Source of the DNA: JAEUMY01 sp031394355
GTDB lineage: Bacteria > Pseudomonadota > Gammaproteobacteria > Burkholderiales > Usitatibacteraceae
DNA length: 64,000 nt
NCBI GenBank assembly: GCA_031394355.1
Contig: JANNSU010000081.1
Coordinates: forward strand, 25,704 to 89,703
Reading direction: 5' to 3'
A program made the translations under genes and the position numbers. Shown here one piece after another: positions 60,914 through 64,000 of the stretch. A model generated the notes under the pieces. It had not been told where the DNA came from, ran no database searches, and saw nothing but the letters and a program-made list of their open reading frames with translations. Position 1 is the stretch's first letter. Each line of letters begins with the position of its first letter.

Positions 60914-62032
60914 ATGAACGCACCAGATGCCTTGTTGGCCTACTGTCGGGCCGGATTTGAATCGGAAGCTGCCGAGGAGTGCCAGGATGTCGGCCGCGCG
61001 CTCGGTTGGCAATTGTCGCCGCTGCTAGCTGACAAGCAGTCGAGCTTTGTTGTCCTCAAGGCCGCGAGACCGTTCGATGCTGAACAGCTTCGGCGCTGGG
61101 ACAGTAGGGCGCTGACCTTTGCACGACAAGTGGTGTGGGTACATTCATCAGCGGTGCCGCTGGGTGAACGCGATCGGGTCACGCCCATTGCAACAGCTCT
61201 GGCTGGATTGCGAATATTCGCAGGCGCGTTCGCGGATCTGTGGGTTGAGTACCCCGATACGAATGACGGCAAGTCTCTGACATCGCTCTCGCGTGCGATC
61301 GAGCCCAAGATCCTGGAGGCGCTCGCCACGAAGCACGGCATGCAGGTGCCCTCGCGCAATGCGGTCTGGCGTGCACATGCGTTCCTCACAAGCAAATCCG
61401 AGGCATGGATTGGCATTACAGCGCCTGATCTGAGCGTTTCCTGGCGGCAGGGAATCCCGCGTTTGCGCATGCCGGCAGAAGCGCCCAGCCGCTCAACACA
61501 GAAGCTGGCCGAGGCTTTTCTGCACTTCCTGTCGGGTCACGATGAGGAATTCATCAAGGCAGGCATGCGCGCCATTGACCTCGGTGCGGCACCGGGCGGG
61601 TGGACCTGGCAGTTGATCCATCGTGGCCTGCACGTCACGGCGATTGACAACGGCGATTTGAAGGAAGAGCTGCGCGACAATGCGCTGGTGCGTCATCTCA
61701 AGCAGGATGGTTTTCACTTCCGCCCCAAACGACCCGTGGAATGGCTGGTGTGCGACATGGTCGAGCAGCCTGTTCGCATTGCCACACTGGTCGCGGACTG
61801 GGTAGCGACCGATACGGCACAGCATGCCATCTTCAACCTGAAGCTTCCGATGAAGAAGCGTTTGGCAGAGCTGGAGCGTTGCCGTGCACTCATTGCAGAA
61901 CGCATGGATGAGTCAGGCGCGCACTATGACCTGCAGTTCAGGCACCTGTTTCATGATCGTGAGGAAGTCACCGGCTTCCTCACCCGCCACGGCAAGCGTC
62001 TTCAGCGTTTGAAATCGACCTCGGTGTCGTAG
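60914..62032 (+). CDS. rlmM: 23S rRNA (cytidine-2498-2'-O)-methyltransferase
   Basis: The 372 residues show an N-terminal THUMP-like domain (LAYCRAGFESEAAEEC...FARQVVW) and a Rossmann-fold methyltransferase with SAM motif AIDLGAAPGGWTWQL, VTAIDNGDLKE and WLVCDMVEQP. The catalytic Lys/Asp/Lys pattern includes NLKLPMKKR. It methylates C2498 of 23S rRNA, a gammaproteobacterial trait. Its last 31 bp overlap the 3' end of the opposite-strand TonB-like gene. A palindrome at 61210-61221 encodes LRIFAGA. Confidence 0.95.
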   Translation: MNAPDALLAYCRAGFESEAAEECQDVGRALGWQLSPLLADKQSSFVVLKAARPFDAEQLRRWDSRALTFARQVVWVHSSAVPLGERDRVTPIATALAGLRIFAGAFADLWVEYPDTNDGKSLTSLSRAIEPKILEALATKHGMQVPSRNAVWRAHAFLTSKSEAWIGITAPDLSVSWRQGIPRLRMPAEAPSRSTQKLAEAFLHFLSGHDEEFIKAGMRAIDLGAAPGGWTWQLIHRGLHVTAIDNGDLKEELRDNALVRHLKQDGFHFRPKRPVEWLVCDMVEQPVRIATLVADWVATDTAQHAIFNLKLPMKKRLAELERCRALIAERMDESGAHYDLQFRHLFHDREEVTGFLTRHGKRLQRLKSTSVS

Positions 62033-62730
62033 GTTCGGCCGTCAGCGCCGTTGTTGAACTTCCACTTGCCAAGCGAATCCCGCACCGCTCGATCGAAAAC
62101 GCGGGCGGGACGGGCTTCCACGATTTGGACATTGGTCACGTTTCCGGACGCGTCAATGGTCAGGCGTGCCCGGACTGTGCCTGCCTCAACGCCCGAGCGG
62201 ATCGCATCCCGTGGGAAATCCGGGGCGGTACGCGTGATGGGCGTCACCGTGTTGGAAGGTGCTGTGGCTGCCGTGGGGGCGGCCTTCGCGACCACATCAT
62301 CAGCAGGTGCGGTGGGGCGGGGCGGTTGAACCGGCGCTGGTGCCGGTACTTGCGCGGCAGGTGCCGGTGTCTGGGCAACCGCTGTGGCCGGCGCAGGTCG
62401 TGTCTCGGCGGGCCTGACCGGTTCAGCCTTGGCAGCCTTGTTGGCTTCCGCTGATTGCACAACTTGTTTGGCGCTGCGCTCGAGCTCTTCCCTCGTCACT
62501 GTCTTGCTTTCATCCTTGCTGTTCTTCAAGCCCGCCATGTAGTCAACGCTCTTCCGTGGGGCGAGCTGCGAATCGGATGCCTGTGGTGAGGCGGTCACGG
62601 GCAGCTGCGGGCTTGTCCCATCGCGAGGTTTCTTGGGCTCTTCCTTTGAACAGCCGAGCTGCGCGGCCATAACAAGGCACAGTGCTGCGACCCATCGAAA
62701 GCCCTTCGAGGTCCTCTTCGATTCAAACAT
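62002..62730 (-). CDS. TonB C-terminal-domain lipoprotein
   Basis: The 242 residues have an N-terminal signal with a probable lipobox (VMAAQLGC, Cys27) in place of a plain membrane helix. A charged and then Pro/Ala-rich spacer (about 95-150) follows, then a TonB C-terminal domain (about 160-242: TRTAPDFPRDAIRSGVEAGTVRARLTIDASGNVTNVQIVEARPARVFDRAVRDSLGKWKF). TonB proteins link ExbBD to outer-membrane receptors, but a lipidated version without exbBD nearby may have another envelope role. It overlaps rlmM tail to tail by 31 bp. Confidence 0.82.
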   Translation of the reverse strand: MFESKRTSKGFRWVAALCLVMAAQLGCSKEEPKKPRDGTSPQLPVTASPQASDSQLAPRKSVDYMAGLKNSKDESKTVTREELERSAKQVVQSAEANKAAKAEPVRPAETRPAPATAVAQTPAPAAQVPAPAPVQPPRPTAPADDVVAKAAPTAATAPSNTVTPITRTAPDFPRDAIRSGVEAGTVRARLTIDASGNVTNVQIVEARPARVFDRAVRDSLGKWKFNNGADGRTYDTEVDFKR

Positions 62731-62870
62731 TCTTGTTCTCCCTGATTGTCTGGCCGTTGCTGTAGCAGTCGGCTCTGAATATTCGCCGGTGGATCACACC
62801 AAGCTGACAGGATTATGACAAAGTGTGGCCGGTTTTGCGCGTTCCTGGCTGAAGTTTTTATGCGCCGCAC

Positions 62871-62898
62871 AAAAAAATGCGCCACCCAAGGGTGGCGC
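62871..62898 (-). terminator. Rho-independent terminator of acnA
   Basis: GCGCCACCC (62879-62887) pairs with GGGTGGCGC (62890-62898) around a 2-nt loop. On the minus strand the stem is followed by seven T (62877-62871). It lies 30 bp after the acnA stop. Confidence 0.92.
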
Positions 62899-62927
62899 GT
62901 TGATCGGGGCTACGAGTCTGATTGGAA

Positions 62928-64000
<1,073 letters not shown>

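Overview
The window comes from the chromosome of a fairly GC-rich Gram-negative proteobacterium, most likely a gammaproteobacterium close to Xanthomonadales/Nevskiales. The reasons are the order nadB <> rpoE-rseA-rseB-degP-(glutaredoxin)-lepA-lepB-DUF4845-rnc-era-recO-pdxJ-acpS-nagZ, an RlmM-type rRNA methyltransferase, a Xanthomonas-like malate dehydrogenase, an ETF-ubiquinone oxidoreductase, an AcnA-type aconitase, and intergenic repeats of the GGGATTCGGGG and CCCGGATTC...GCATCCGGGC kinds. This placement rests on reading, not on a search. No rRNA, tRNA, CRISPR array, complete insertion sequence or prophage was seen.

Layout. 1-5.5 kb: a partial TPR/beta-barrel outer-membrane protein, nadC, heat-shock clpB with a clear sigma-32 promoter, and rarD. 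5.6-10.9 kb: signalling genes, comprising a CheB-like protein that has lost its catalytic Ser and His, a GAF-PAS-GAF-GGDEF-EAL protein and an intact CheB. 11-16.4 kb: two MFS transporters, a PIN-domain protein, nhaA and tag. 16.5-18.1 kb: a defence islet (HigBA-type toxin-antitoxin with operator, then an Mrr-type restriction endonuclease). 18.1-23.5 kb: an AttEFGH-like ABC operon whose ATPase carries an in-frame hairpin-rich insertion. 23.6-30 kb: a CPA1 antiporter, then three overlapping genes for a P2A-like P-type ATPase, a catalytically degenerate P-type-ATPase-like protein and a small membrane protein. 30-33.4 kb: CBS protein, ETF-QO, thioesterase and crcB. 33.6-39.4 kb: a probable surface-fibre system, with three related subunits, a PapD-like chaperone and an atypical usher-like beta-barrel protein, behind a perfect CRP-type box. 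39.5-54.9 kb: NAD(P)HX repair, nadB and the long envelope-stress/core-housekeeping block. 55-64 kb: mdh, a second ECF sigma/anti-sigma pair, an MFS exporter, a TPR protein, rlmM, a TonB-like lipoprotein and the 3' part of acnA.

Across all of this the 12-bp palindrome GCGAATATTCGC occurs 21 times perfectly (hand count), inside core genes in three reading frames and between genes. By composition well under one copy is expected. It behaves like a genome-wide highly iterated palindrome (HIP1-like) and is the most striking signal that the genes do not explain. The next most interesting items are the fibre system, the ATPase/pseudo-ATPase trio, the inactive CheB and the coding hairpin insertion.
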